Position numbers and translations under genes: made by a program. From Thermotogae bacterium (GTDB lineage: Bacteria; Thermotogota; Thermotogae; Thermotogales; DSM-5069), in the NCBI GenBank assembly GCA_003641785.1, contig QNAO01000015.1:1-10485 (forward strand): a stretch of DNA of 10,485 bases, read 5' to 3'. Below are positions 1 through 6,768 of this stretch, piece after piece. How positions within the stretch are numbered: position 1 is the first letter of the stretch; every line of letters begins with the position of its first letter. The notes beneath the pieces are model-generated. The model searched no databases, was not told the DNA's origin, and saw only the letters and a program-made list of their open reading frames with translations.

Positions 1-566
1 AAAGCCAACATCCCACGCTGAGCAGGCTTCCAAGACAAGTAGTGAGTGATGTCTATCTCTTTGACTTCTACAACGAACTCATCGTTCTTAACATCAATGA
101 CTATGTCTGGTTGAACATATGCAGCGCTGTCTCCAAAACCAGTTACCGTTCCTAACAAAACCCCTTCTGGTCCAATGTCTTTTAGAGCCTGAATCGCTTT
201 ATAAACAACCTCTCTTTCAACATTGAATCTTTGTTCAACTTCCTCGACTGTGACAAGCAGATGCCCGTTGTTATCAAGGTTGAAAGCAAGAAACTCTGCA
301 ACACTTTCCGTCGTATCATCAAGTCGTGCTAACGGCAAACAGGAAATGATTTCACGAGACAACGATCCGTCAGAATCAGATACTAATTCACTGCGAGGTA
401 AATGTGTTTCTTCCATTTCCGCGTCAAGTTTCACAAACGCGCTACCCAGAGTTTCACTCAAATACTCCTTTAGCTCTTCAAAAGAAAACTGAACGATCTT
501 TGCAAAAAGCTTTCTTCTAAGGATGAGATTTTGTTCTATCTTCAGTCTCTGATTCAGTGCAATCAA
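1..566 (-). CDS. Sigma-54 (RpoN)-like protein, shortened core-binding region, C-terminus outside window
   Basis: RpoN recruits core RNA polymerase to -24/-12 promoters and needs an enhancer-binding ATPase. The frame is open from 620 to the left edge; 188 residues are visible from the TTG at 566, which overlaps the queA stop by 4 bases (no ATG or GTG precedes it after the upstream stop, and no strong ribosome binding site is seen; a CTG at 557 lies 9 bases after AGGGG). Residues 4-48 resemble sigma-54 region I (LNQRLKIEQNLILRRKLF, then SFEELKEYLSETL). Residues 50-87 are acidic, like region II. Residues 88-139 match the core-binding fold: VAEFLAFNLDNNGHLLVTVEE, then VYKAIQALKDIGPEGV. Residues 150-168 match the family segment YVxPDVIV (YVQPDIVIDVKNDEFVVEV). 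The stretch between NLDxxG and YVxPD is about half the usual length. The helix-turn-helix and RpoN box would lie outside the window, so function cannot be judged. Confidence 0.7.
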   Translation of the reverse strand, partial: MIALNQRLKIEQNLILRRKLFAKIVQFSFEELKEYLSETLGSAFVKLDAEMEETHLPRSELVSDSDGSLSREIISCLPLARLDDTTESVAEFLAFNLDNNGHLLVTVEEVEQRFNVEREVVYKAIQALKDIGPEGVLLGTVTGFGDSAAYVQPDIVIDVKNDEFVVEVKEIDITHYLSWKPAQRGMLA

Positions 567-1570
567 CCCCTGAGTATCAGCATAGCATCTCCAAAAGAGT
601 AGAAACGATAGTTCTTCTCAACCGCGATTCGATAAGCCCGCATTGTCAAATCATAGCCCGCAAAAGCACACACAAGCATTAATAAAGTGGACCTTGGAAG
701 ATGGAAGTTCGTTATCAATGAATCGACAATCTTGAACTCGTAGGGAGGATATATGAAAATATCGGTGTTTCCAAACTTCTCACCTGTCGAGGCATACGCT
801 TCAAGTGCGCGAACAACCGTCGTTCCTACCGCCACTATCTTACGTCCTTTTTCCTTTGCGACTTCTATTGTAGAAATCGTCTCTTCGGGTATGAAATATT
901 TTTCAGCGTGGAGTCGGTGCTTCTCGAGATCTTCTGTTTTGACAGGTCGAAATGTGCCTATTCCCACATGAAGTGTTAATTCCACGATACGAACACCCAT
1001 ATCGCGTATCGTTTCAAGAAGACAATCTGTAAAATGAAGCCCGGCTGTTGGGGCGGCAACCGCTCCATCCTCAGAGGCATACACAGTCTGATACCTTTTC
1101 TCGAAGTTGTCTCCCTTGCTCTTTATATAAGGCGGAAGGGGGATCTTGCCATACTTTATGACTTCGGCATCAGGCACGTTGAACCGTACAAGTCGCGAAC
1201 CGTCTGAACACCTCTCGAGGCATGAAGCCACGATTTTTCCGTCGAGAAATGCTTCATCACCTGGAAGAAATTTCCTTCCAGGTTTGACAAGACAGTTCCA
1301 AAAATCTCCCTTCCTTTCAAGAAGGAAAATTTCGACTCTCGCTCCTGTCCTTTTTCTCAAAAATAATCTTGCTGGTATCACACGTGTGTTGTTCAAAACA
1401 AGCACATCTCCAGGATTTAGATACTGAATGATGTCTTTGAATATCTTGTGTTCAATACTTTCAGAAGATGTATTGATCACCATTAACTTTGAAGCGTCCC
1501 GAGGTTCAACCGGCTTCTGAGCTATCATATGTTGTGGTAATTCATAATCAAAATTGGAAGTCTTCACCAT
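563..1570 (-). CDS. queA: S-adenosylmethionine:tRNA ribosyltransferase-isomerase (QueA)
   Basis: QueA transfers and isomerises the ribose moiety of AdoMet to 7-aminomethyl-7-deazaguanine in tRNA, forming epoxyqueuosine, the next-to-last step of queuosine synthesis at the wobble position of GUN-anticodon tRNAs. Motifs in order: FDYELPQHMIAQKPVEPRDA at the start, NPGDVLVLNNTRVIPARLF at about 52-70, KPGRKFLPGD, YQTVYASEDGAVAAPTAGLHFT around 165-185, LTLHVGIGTFRPV, HAEKYFIPEET, VAVGTTVVRALEAYA, NFHLPRSTLLMLVCAF near 287-302, and YRFYSFGDAMLIL at the end. I choose the ATG at 1570 (335 residues), preceded by GGGAG at 5 bases; a start at 1612 would add 14 residues foreign to the family and overlap the NYN gene by 49 bases. 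The gene overlaps the NYN gene by 7 bases and the sigma-54-like gene by 4. No other queuosine gene is seen here. Confidence 0.97.
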   Translation of the reverse strand: MVKTSNFDYELPQHMIAQKPVEPRDASKLMVINTSSESIEHKIFKDIIQYLNPGDVLVLNNTRVIPARLFLRKRTGARVEIFLLERKGDFWNCLVKPGRKFLPGDEAFLDGKIVASCLERCSDGSRLVRFNVPDAEVIKYGKIPLPPYIKSKGDNFEKRYQTVYASEDGAVAAPTAGLHFTDCLLETIRDMGVRIVELTLHVGIGTFRPVKTEDLEKHRLHAEKYFIPEETISTIEVAKEKGRKIVAVGTTVVRALEAYASTGEKFGNTDIFIYPPYEFKIVDSLITNFHLPRSTLLMLVCAFAGYDLTMRAYRIAVEKNYRFYSFGDAMLILRG

Positions 1571-2523
1571 AACAGCTCCCTTGGATCGATTCTGATGATG
1601 CTGCACTTCCATTCAGAGAAGCGGTCAGCGCTGATCACAACAGCTTTCTCTTTCTCAGACATTTCCATTATAAACTCATCGGCGGGTGAGTGAAGACGCA
1701 CATGGCGGGATTCTAACCACATATTCAGAAACTCTCTTTGAGTTTCTGGAACAACATATTTTATGTTCGCATCAAAAACTATTGTGAAAGGATAGTAAAA
1801 CTCCGCGTACTCTGCCAGTGCTTCAAGAATACCATTAAGATCTCTTACAGAACGACGCAGCATCACAACATTGTTACCGTCTATAGCAACTGGAGATGAA
1901 GGGACTCTGAAAAGAATTGATCTGATGTACGGATGAGTTATCGAGTCTCTGAACCTGATAAGTGAAAGGTAATCCAAATATTCGATAAACTCACGATACT
2001 CTTCAACTAAATGACAGTTGTATATACTTATACTGTTAATCTCTCTTGCCAAAACAGATGCAAGATCCTCAGAACTCGCTTTCTGAATAGCGGCTTGAAG
2101 TTCTATGAAATTCTTCAAACCATATTTTCGAACAAGATCACGCGCGGCCCTCACAAATGCTCTTGGTTCACGATTAGGTATCAGCTTGGTGAGTTCATCA
2201 CTTGGTAGCGGAAACTTCTTTGGATTCGCCCAAAATAGAATTTCCAAGACATGAAGCGGATCAACTTTCATGGCGTTGGCAGCTTTGTTGAGCCTTGTCT
2301 CCAGACTCCCAGTACCGTACAGGAGTTTCGAAACAATGTGCCAAAAACGATCTTGTCTAACCACCTGGTTACTCCTGAGCGGCTGTTGAAAACACCTTTG
2401 AAGCAGCTTCAAACTATCTTCATTCCAGAGAGATCTATTAGAAAGAATACTCACTATCAATCTTTGTCTGTTCTTTAAGGTGTTCAGATTCTCAAGGAAG
2501 TGAGAACCATAGATATCAATCAT
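1564..2523 (-). CDS. NYN/Zc3h12a-like ribonuclease domain protein
   Basis: Of 319 residues, the C-terminal third (about 210-319) has the pattern of a NYN (PIN-like) nuclease, most like the Zc3h12a/MCPIP1 group: VAIDGNNVV with Asp at about 215, the strand TIVFDANI (Asp 251) followed by VPETQREFLNMWLE, then PADEFIMEMSEKEKAVVISADRFSEW with acidic residues at 282-283 and Asp 300. These match the metal-binding acids of PIN-type RNases. The N-terminal 200 residues are mostly helical, including RLNKAANAMKVDPLHVLEIL and AFVRAARDLVRKYGLKNF; I do not recognise this part, and it could recognise RNA or a partner. The likely substrate is RNA, but nothing here identifies it. The ATG at 2523 overlaps the DUF5693 stop by 8 bases with a GAGG element about 10 bases upstream. 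Its end overlaps queA by 7 bases. Domain call fairly sure; role unknown. Confidence 0.8.
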   Translation of the reverse strand: MIDIYGSHFLENLNTLKNRQRLIVSILSNRSLWNEDSLKLLQRCFQQPLRSNQVVRQDRFWHIVSKLLYGTGSLETRLNKAANAMKVDPLHVLEILFWANPKKFPLPSDELTKLIPNREPRAFVRAARDLVRKYGLKNFIELQAAIQKASSEDLASVLAREINSISIYNCHLVEEYREFIEYLDYLSLIRFRDSITHPYIRSILFRVPSSPVAIDGNNVVMLRRSVRDLNGILEALAEYAEFYYPFTIVFDANIKYVVPETQREFLNMWLESRHVRLHSPADEFIMEMSEKEKAVVISADRFSEWKCSIIRIDPRELLW

Positions 2524-3814
2524 GAGATGTACGCCTCATTGTGATCAGAGTCAAAATGATCAAAGTCAAATACCCCAAAAATATCGAAAGAGAAGATCGA
2601 TATATCGATACCAGTACAGGCGTCTTTAAGTGGCAAAACGTGTTGAACGTCGACACGAGAGCTATCGCACCAACGAGCTCGAGCAACGCAATCCACTTAA
2701 CCCTACTTTTCTGAAAGAAAAGGAAAGCAAAAAAAGCGGGATATCCGACAACTTCTTTGAATCGGGGTCGTACCCACAGTATTGATTCCACAAGATCGCG
2801 AAATTGTCTTTCAAAGTGAGACGCAAATCCATAGTTTCCCGATCTACTTATGTAGATGTACCCAACGGCAAAAGCTCCGAGAAATAGAAGAACAACGTAT
2901 CTTTTTATCCAGCTCCACTCTTTTAGCAGAATCACGGTTCCCACACTCAACGGAAGAGCTATTAGTGACAGTTTGACGCCTCTGAATTCCAGTACTTGAT
3001 TTAGATATTCAAAACTACTAAGAGAAGCGTTAGTCATCAATCCCAAAAACAGATACGTGATTGGCAAAATCACTTTTCTCTTCATCACGAAATACATCAA
3101 CACCGTTGCGATAATTGAAGCTGTGCTAACCGCGACTGACCAGCTCCAAAATGCTGCGACCAGTGGGATAACAATTAGAAGCGGCTTGAACAAAGCAATT
3201 GCCAGTAGCAATCCAGCAAATCCAATGTATTTAACCGATTCCGGTTCATTCTCCGGCCCTGGGTAATCAGACGGGGGTCCAAACTCCGATTTCAAGTCTT
3301 CAAGAAGTTTGCGCTGATCCAAACCATCAATATGCTGTATCCAGATCAGGTCGATGCTTCTCTCCAATATGGCTCTTCTAAATCTGTGGTAAATCATTCC
3401 ATAATCCATTTGCAAAGTTTGAACTTCTTCTTGCCTAAGCGTGTGAACGCGAAAGATCATTCGATTGAGTTTACGCATTTTGATTACCTTCTTAGAAAAA
3501 TCAAAGCCTTTGTCAAACTCCAACATTCCGACCCAGATCCCATAGTTATCAACATCTTGAACGTATTCTTCAGGACTAACATTTGTGAAATCGCCTTTGA
3601 AGACAACATAGTTCATGTAAGAAGCTATTCGATCTCCTGGTTTGATGACCCATATTCTTTCACCATTCATCAGACGCAGGGTTGAATCATCTCCAAATGC
3701 CACAGCATAACTCAAGCCATTTCTGTCACTGATTGCTCTCAAAGGAAGAAAGTAAACAGCGAACACTATGCAAAACATCCAGAACATGTAAAATCTAATT
3801 TCCCGATATTTCAT
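2516..3814 (-). CDS. DUF5693-type multi-pass membrane protein
   Basis: This 432-residue integral membrane protein has one N-terminal membrane segment (about 8-27), an extracytoplasmic or soluble domain (about 30-190), and some eight hydrophobic segments from 195 to 426. Three motifs fit the DUF5693 family as I remember it: IFRVHTLRQEE at about 120-130, SRSGN at 323-327 followed by ERQFRDLVESILWVRPRFKE, and STFNTFCHLKTPVLVSIYRS near 389-407. In other bacteria DUF5693 genes often lie beside csaB, a polysaccharide pyruvyl transferase linked to anchoring of surface-layer proteins; csaB is not visible here, so a cell-envelope role is only suggested. The ATG at 3814 overlaps the secreted-protein gene by 20 bases, with GGAG unusually close before it; the next ATG, at residue 10 (3787), would shorten the first membrane segment. 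The last 8 bases overlap the NYN gene. Confidence 0.85.
   Translation of the reverse strand: MKYREIRFYMFWMFCIVFAVYFLPLRAISDRNGLSYAVAFGDDSTLRLMNGERIWVIKPGDRIASYMNYVVFKGDFTNVSPEEYVQDVDNYGIWVGMLEFDKGFDFSKKVIKMRKLNRMIFRVHTLRQEEVQTLQMDYGMIYHRFRRAILERSIDLIWIQHIDGLDQRKLLEDLKSEFGPPSDYPGPENEPESVKYIGFAGLLLAIALFKPLLIVIPLVAAFWSWSVAVSTASIIATVLMYFVMKRKVILPITYLFLGLMTNASLSSFEYLNQVLEFRGVKLSLIALPLSVGTVILLKEWSWIKRYVVLLFLGAFAVGYIYISRSGNYGFASHFERQFRDLVESILWVRPRFKEVVGYPAFFAFLFFQKSRVKWIALLELVGAIALVSTFNTFCHLKTPVLVSIYRSSLSIFLGYLTLIILTLITMRRTSHD
2542..2571 (-). repeat. Two 15-base tandem units at the end of the DUF5693 gene
   Basis: On the + strand TGATCAGAGTCAAAA (2542-2556) is followed at once by TGATCAAAGTCAAAT (2557-2571), with two differences. 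The unit is five codons and encodes the repetitive hydrophobic end of the last membrane segment (TLIILTLI). It looks like a small in-frame duplication with no separate role evident. Confidence 0.6.
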
Positions 3815-5102
3815 ACTCCATCACGCCCATGTGAAAGGTAGAGATCGAATCAGATAAACTCCATGATAGCACGTAAGGTGAGATAAACTTGAAACCTCCA
3901 ATATCGCACAGTTCTTCTGAAGTGTGAAAAACGACTTCTGTTTCTCCAGTAAGCAATCTTGGGATTCTGAGTACCTTTCGAGCATTGAAAGAAGAGTTTC
4001 CAAAAGCATCAACTGCGAAGACAGTTACCACATGATACCCCTCTTCAAGATCAAGAATACCCTGGGTAAGCTCAAGCTTTTCCCCATCGACATACACTTG
4101 AACTTCAACCGCAGAAGCATCTTCAACTTTTATTGAGATCGGTAGTAAGCCGCTTGTCTTTTGGGGACACTGAATATTTATTATTGGCTGCATGTCATCC
4201 TGAACAGTAATTTTCATAACAGATACTTCTGGAGGATTCACCGCTATTAGAGTGGTTTTGCACGGGATGCTGAAGATTCGATGAGGCTCAATACCATCAA
4301 GAAAAAAGTAGTCTTCGTAATTACTGGAGGAAACCCCTCCAAGACTCACTTCTGTGCTTGAAAACAAAACACGCTGGTATGGAACAAATACTCGGAAACC
4401 CTGCTGCCATTGAGAATTGGAAGAAAGATCATAAACGACATCTATCTGGTGTTCACCGGGCCCGAAGAAAACGGCTGACTTCGTTGTTTCGATTCCGTCA
4501 ATGTTCCATTTCAAAGAACACGGCTCGTTATGAAATATCGGAATTACACCTCCGCCAATTCCTGGAAAAGTATACAAGGCGAATTCAGGCTTCAAACGTG
4601 AGGATTTTAGTGGGTAAACACCAGGAGTAATGGGATACCACACAGCTAAATCAGGCAAAAAGTGCTGTACAAAATGCTGGAATTTTTCACGGGTTATCTC
4701 TTCTTTTATAACTATTCTATCCGAATAAATCTCGATGGGATAGAAATCAACGTTAACTGTTATCGATTTTTTTTCAGAGCAGTATTTCTGATAAAGCAGT
4801 TCGAAAGCTTTTTCTCCTACACAAATATCTCCTTCATTGGCTCCAAGTGTCTGTCCTTCCTCAAGGATTAGCAGCGTGGATACTGGCAATGGAAAATAGT
4901 CAACCGTCAGATGAAGTGGTCTGTACACATTTGAAACCACAGAAGAAATTCTCACAGCATCGCATTCGGCTTTAAATGAAGCTATCAGTTGGTTGTCTTC
5001 ATCAAACACATACCCCGTCTTGTCATACGTGTTGATAAGAACCTCTGTGGCAAAAGTAAATCCTGACAGGAGAAGCAGAAGAATGGAAATGAGAATTCTC
5101 AC
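3795..5102 (-). CDS. Secreted protein of unknown function with Ig-like domain
   Basis: I do not recognise this 435-residue protein as a whole. It starts with a clear signal peptide (MRILISILLLLLSGFTFA, probable cleavage after about residue 18) and has no lipobox cysteine, so it is likely exported to the periplasm or outer envelope space. The remainder is rich in beta-strand patterns. Residues about 298-381 look like a bacterial Ig-like module, with PISIKVEDASAVEVQVYVDG, a DLEEGYHVVTVFAVDAFGN strand pair and an arginine-rich end, as in domains that decorate extracellular proteins. A loop around 180-190 (PGIGGGVIP) is glycine-rich. Several cysteines are scattered (47, 93, 108, 195). The GTG start overlaps the pseudouridine synthase stop (GTGA), and its end overlaps the DUF5693 gene by 20 bases. 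The tight coupling suggests the two act together at the envelope; this is inference. Confidence 0.8.
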   Translation of the reverse strand: MRILISILLLLLSGFTFATEVLINTYDKTGYVFDEDNQLIASFKAECDAVRISSVVSNVYRPLHLTVDYFPLPVSTLLILEEGQTLGANEGDICVGEKAFELLYQKYCSEKKSITVNVDFYPIEIYSDRIVIKEEITREKFQHFVQHFLPDLAVWYPITPGVYPLKSSRLKPEFALYTFPGIGGGVIPIFHNEPCSLKWNIDGIETTKSAVFFGPGEHQIDVVYDLSSNSQWQQGFRVFVPYQRVLFSSTEVSLGGVSSSNYEDYFFLDGIEPHRIFSIPCKTTLIAVNPPEVSVMKITVQDDMQPIINIQCPQKTSGLLPISIKVEDASAVEVQVYVDGEKLELTQGILDLEEGYHVVTVFAVDAFGNSSFNARKVLRIPRLLTGETEVVFHTSEELCDIGGFKFISPYVLSWSLSDSISTFHMGVMEYEISGN

Positions 5103-5998
5103 AGCTTCAACTCCTTCAAAATAGTGTTCAGTTCTTTCGGCAAGGGCACCTTGATGCGAATCTTTTGTGGTTGAGACAAATCAGGAAATTCCAGGCTATA
5201 GCAATGAAGGAACTGTCTTCTCAAGTCATATCTTCTTCGAAAATACCTGTTGAACTCTTTGTCTCCATAGATGTTATCTCCAACTACAGGAAAACCCACA
5301 GTCGCCAAATGCTTCCGAATTTGATGTGTTCTTCCAGTATGAATTCTGACACGCAGCAGCGTAACAGTACTGTAATTTTGCAATGCCTCGAATTCGGTTA
5401 AAGCTTCCTGTCCATCAAGAGGAAGCTCTATTCTGCCCGCTCTCTTCGTTTTTCCCTTAACGAGAACAAGATACTCCTTTTTTATAACCTTTTCTTTGAA
5501 AAATCTGCTGAGGATTCTTGTAGCTTTTAGATTTTTTGCGACTAACAAAGCACCTGAAGTTCCGCTGTCAAGACGATGAACAAGTCTCGGCTCAAAACCT
5601 TTTTGCCTTCCGTAGAATAGCAGTCCATGTATGAGCGTCGATCTTTTGACTCGTCCTGCGGGATGTATTGGTATTCCGGCTCGTTTATTCAGAACCAGAA
5701 AATCATTGTTTTCAAACACAATTTCAAGTTTCATGGGAATTGATCTGATCTCTCGTGTTTTGCGTTTGTAAATGCCAACATTAACGTTCAGTTCAACGCA
5801 ATCCCCCATATGAAGCTCATAAGAGGGAAACCTGATCCTCTTTTGATTTACTCTAACCTTTCCCTGTCTCAAGAACTTGTATATTTCAGATAACGGTACG
5901 TTCTTGAGATTGTTTCTCAAGAACTTATCTAAACGCTTGTACAGATTCTCTTCGTTTACCTTCAATATGAGTTTGCTATCGCTTTCCATATTTCGCAT
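5099..5998 (-). CDS. RluC-like large-subunit rRNA pseudouridine synthase (RluA family)
   Basis: The product isomerises specific uridines, most likely in 23S rRNA, to pseudouridine. Of 299 residues, about 18-75 form an S4 RNA-binding domain containing LDKFLRNNLKNVPLSEIYKF and KVRVNQKRIR, close to the pattern I recall for RluC. The RluA-family catalytic domain follows: VLNKRAGIPIHPAG, then HRLDSGTSG at 141-149 with the catalytic Asp at about 144, KEYLVLVKG near 175-183, and HTGRTHQIRKHLATVG with VVGDNIYGD at 220-246. The family is certain; the exact target uridines are not, so no symbol is given. The ATG at 5998 overlaps smpB by 23 bases; a second ATG at 5989 (MESDSK) is an equally possible start, and neither has a clear ribosome binding site. 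The stop overlaps the next gene in a GTGA junction. Confidence 0.92.
   Translation of the reverse strand: MRNMESDSKLILKVNEENLYKRLDKFLRNNLKNVPLSEIYKFLRQGKVRVNQKRIRFPSYELHMGDCVELNVNVGIYKRKTREIRSIPMKLEIVFENNDFLVLNKRAGIPIHPAGRVKRSTLIHGLLFYGRQKGFEPRLVHRLDSGTSGALLVAKNLKATRILSRFFKEKVIKKEYLVLVKGKTKRAGRIELPLDGQEALTEFEALQNYSTVTLLRVRIHTGRTHQIRKHLATVGFPVVGDNIYGDKEFNRYFRRRYDLRRQFLHCYSLEFPDLSQPQKIRIKVPLPKELNTILKELKL
5867..5926 (-). repeat. Three-arm inverted/direct repeat in the S4 coding region
   Basis: The + strand word TCTCAAGAACTT occurs at 5867-5878 and again at 5915-5926, and its reverse complement (10 bases, GTTCTTGAGA) lies between them at 5900-5909. The inverted copy can pair with either direct copy; with 5915-5924 it gives a perfect 10-bp stem and 5-base loop. 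It falls in the first 45 codons of the pseudouridine synthase and partly reflects the protein repeat KFLR...KFLR, so it may be a coding by-product. Confidence 0.6.
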
Positions 5999-6428
5999 AC
6001 TCTCTAATCTTTTTCTCGATTTCCCTGCGCTTCATTTCTTCCCGTTTGTCGTGCATGCGTTTTCCCCTTGCCAAGGCGATTTCAACCTTCGCAAATCCTC
6101 TATTATTGAAGTAAATCTTAGTAGGAATCAAAGTCAGCCCTGAGGTGGTGAGTTTTCCAATTATTCTCTTGATTTCCCTCCTGGTTAGAAGCAGCTTTCG
6201 CGGTCGCTCAGGATCGTGATTGAATCTATTGGCAAACTTGTAAGGACTTATGTGCAGGTTGAGAAGAAAAACTTCTCCGTTTTTAACTCTGCAGAACGAA
6301 TCCTTAAACGCAACATTTCGTTGTCTAAGAGATTTGACTTCGGTTCCTTTGAGCTCAATTCCCGCTTCAAACACTTCAATAAGATGGAAGTTCTGAAATG
6401 CCTTTTTGTTCGTTGCCACTATTTGCAC
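5976..6428 (-). CDS. smpB: SsrA (tmRNA)-binding protein SmpB
   Basis: SmpB binds tmRNA and brings it to stalled ribosomes in trans-translation, tagging the incomplete peptide for degradation. The 150-residue product has the full family pattern: NKKAFQNFHLIEVFEAGIEL near the N-terminus, LKGTEVKSLR at about residues 26-35, NLHISPY around 57-63, ERPRKLLLTRREI in the middle, LIPTKIYFNNRGFAKVEIAL near 100-120, and a basic tail with ARGKRMHDKREEMKRR that enters the empty mRNA channel. The length is normal. It starts with GTG at 6428, preceded by a strong GGAGG ribosome binding site. The tmRNA gene (ssrA), often found near smpB, is not seen in this window. The gene end overlaps the pseudouridine synthase start. 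Confidence 0.97.
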   Translation of the reverse strand: MQIVATNKKAFQNFHLIEVFEAGIELKGTEVKSLRQRNVAFKDSFCRVKNGEVFLLNLHISPYKFANRFNHDPERPRKLLLTRREIKRIIGKLTTSGLTLIPTKIYFNNRGFAKVEIALARGKRMHDKREEMKRREIEKKIREYAKYGKR

Positions 6429-6434
6429 AGTCTT

Positions 6435-6439
6435 TCCTC
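6435..6439 (-). promoter_or_regulatory. smpB ribosome binding site
   Basis: The minus-strand sequence GGAGG followed by AAAGACT lies immediately before the GTG at 6428. It is the strongest Shine-Dalgarno match in the window and supports GTG as the smpB start. It lies in the 16-base gap after the YraN-family gene. Confidence 0.75.
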
Positions 6440-6444
6440 CTCAT

Positions 6445-6768
6445 TTATATTGAAACCGCTTCAAAGTGTTCTATTCCCTTTTCGGTTACCTCTATCACAT
6501 CTATTCTATATCCTCTATACGGATAAGAATCCCTTGACAAATAAACTGCCGCTGCAAATGAGATCTTTCTGAGTTTTGAGGCGTTAACTCGGGTACGTGG
6601 TTGGTAGTAACTCTTCCCACTTTTCACTTCAACAAAAACGAGGTACTTTTTGTACCTCGCCACGATATCAATCTCTCCAAATCTCGTTCTGTAGTTTCTC
6701 TGGAGTATCGTGTAACCCTTTCTTTTTAAATAATCAGCAGCTCTATCCTCAGCCTCTTTCCAATTCAC
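6445..6768 (-). CDS. YraN/UPF0102 family nuclease-fold protein
   Basis: This 107-residue protein belongs to the YraN (UPF0102) family, small proteins with a restriction-endonuclease-like fold whose cellular role is unsettled. Visible features are the N-terminal helix ExxAxxYLKRKGY, RNYRTRFGEIDIVAR with Asp at residue 34, and VFVEVKSGK with Glu 47 and Lys 49. Together these give the D-(x)n-ExK arrangement of the PD-(D/E)XK superfamily. The C-terminal half carries KLRKISFAAAVYL and a YRIDVIEV strand, also typical. The length is slightly below the usual 115-125. The GTG start at 6768 overlaps the gatC stop in a GTGA junction, which suggests translational coupling because no strong ribosome binding site is seen. 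A gap of 16 bases separates it from smpB. Nuclease activity is suggested by the fold motifs but not established. Confidence 0.9.
   Translation of the reverse strand: MNWKEAEDRAADYLKRKGYTILQRNYRTRFGEIDIVARYKKYLVFVEVKSGKSYYQPRTRVNASKLRKISFAAAVYLSRDSYPYRGYRIDVIEVTEKGIEHFEAVSI

Noticed and set aside
223..492. Plus-strand 89-residue ORF
   Set aside because: Antisense shadow of the sigma-54-like gene; low-complexity serine-rich product, while the minus frame has family motifs.
753..765. 13-base word shared with 10071-10083
   Set aside because: Both copies encode the residues D-I-F plus neighbours in unrelated genes (queA and flgK); coincidence of codon use.
753..971. Plus-strand ORF preceded by a strong-looking GGGAGG and ATG
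   Set aside because: It lies wholly inside queA on the opposite strand; its protein is Ser/Phe/Thr-rich with no recognisable pattern, and the good ribosome binding site is a chance result of queA codons.
1259..1283. Perfect 9-bp inverted repeat (arms ACCTGGAAG and CTTCCAGGT) resembling a terminator stem
   Set aside because: It encodes the conserved QueA segment PGRKFLPG, has no following T run on the coding strand and lies mid-gene.
1570..1612. Longer QueA start at 1612
   Set aside because: The extra residues do not resemble QueA N-termini, no ribosome binding site precedes it, and the ATG at 1570 has GGGAG at good spacing.
2596..2609. 14-base perfect palindrome ATCGATATATCGAT
   Set aside because: Inside the DUF5693 coding region; a palindrome of this size is expected about once by chance in a window this long and no promoter is near.
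3821..4012. Second minus-strand ORF within the secreted-protein gene
   Set aside because: Out-of-frame shadow of the larger signal-peptide-bearing gene, with no start support.
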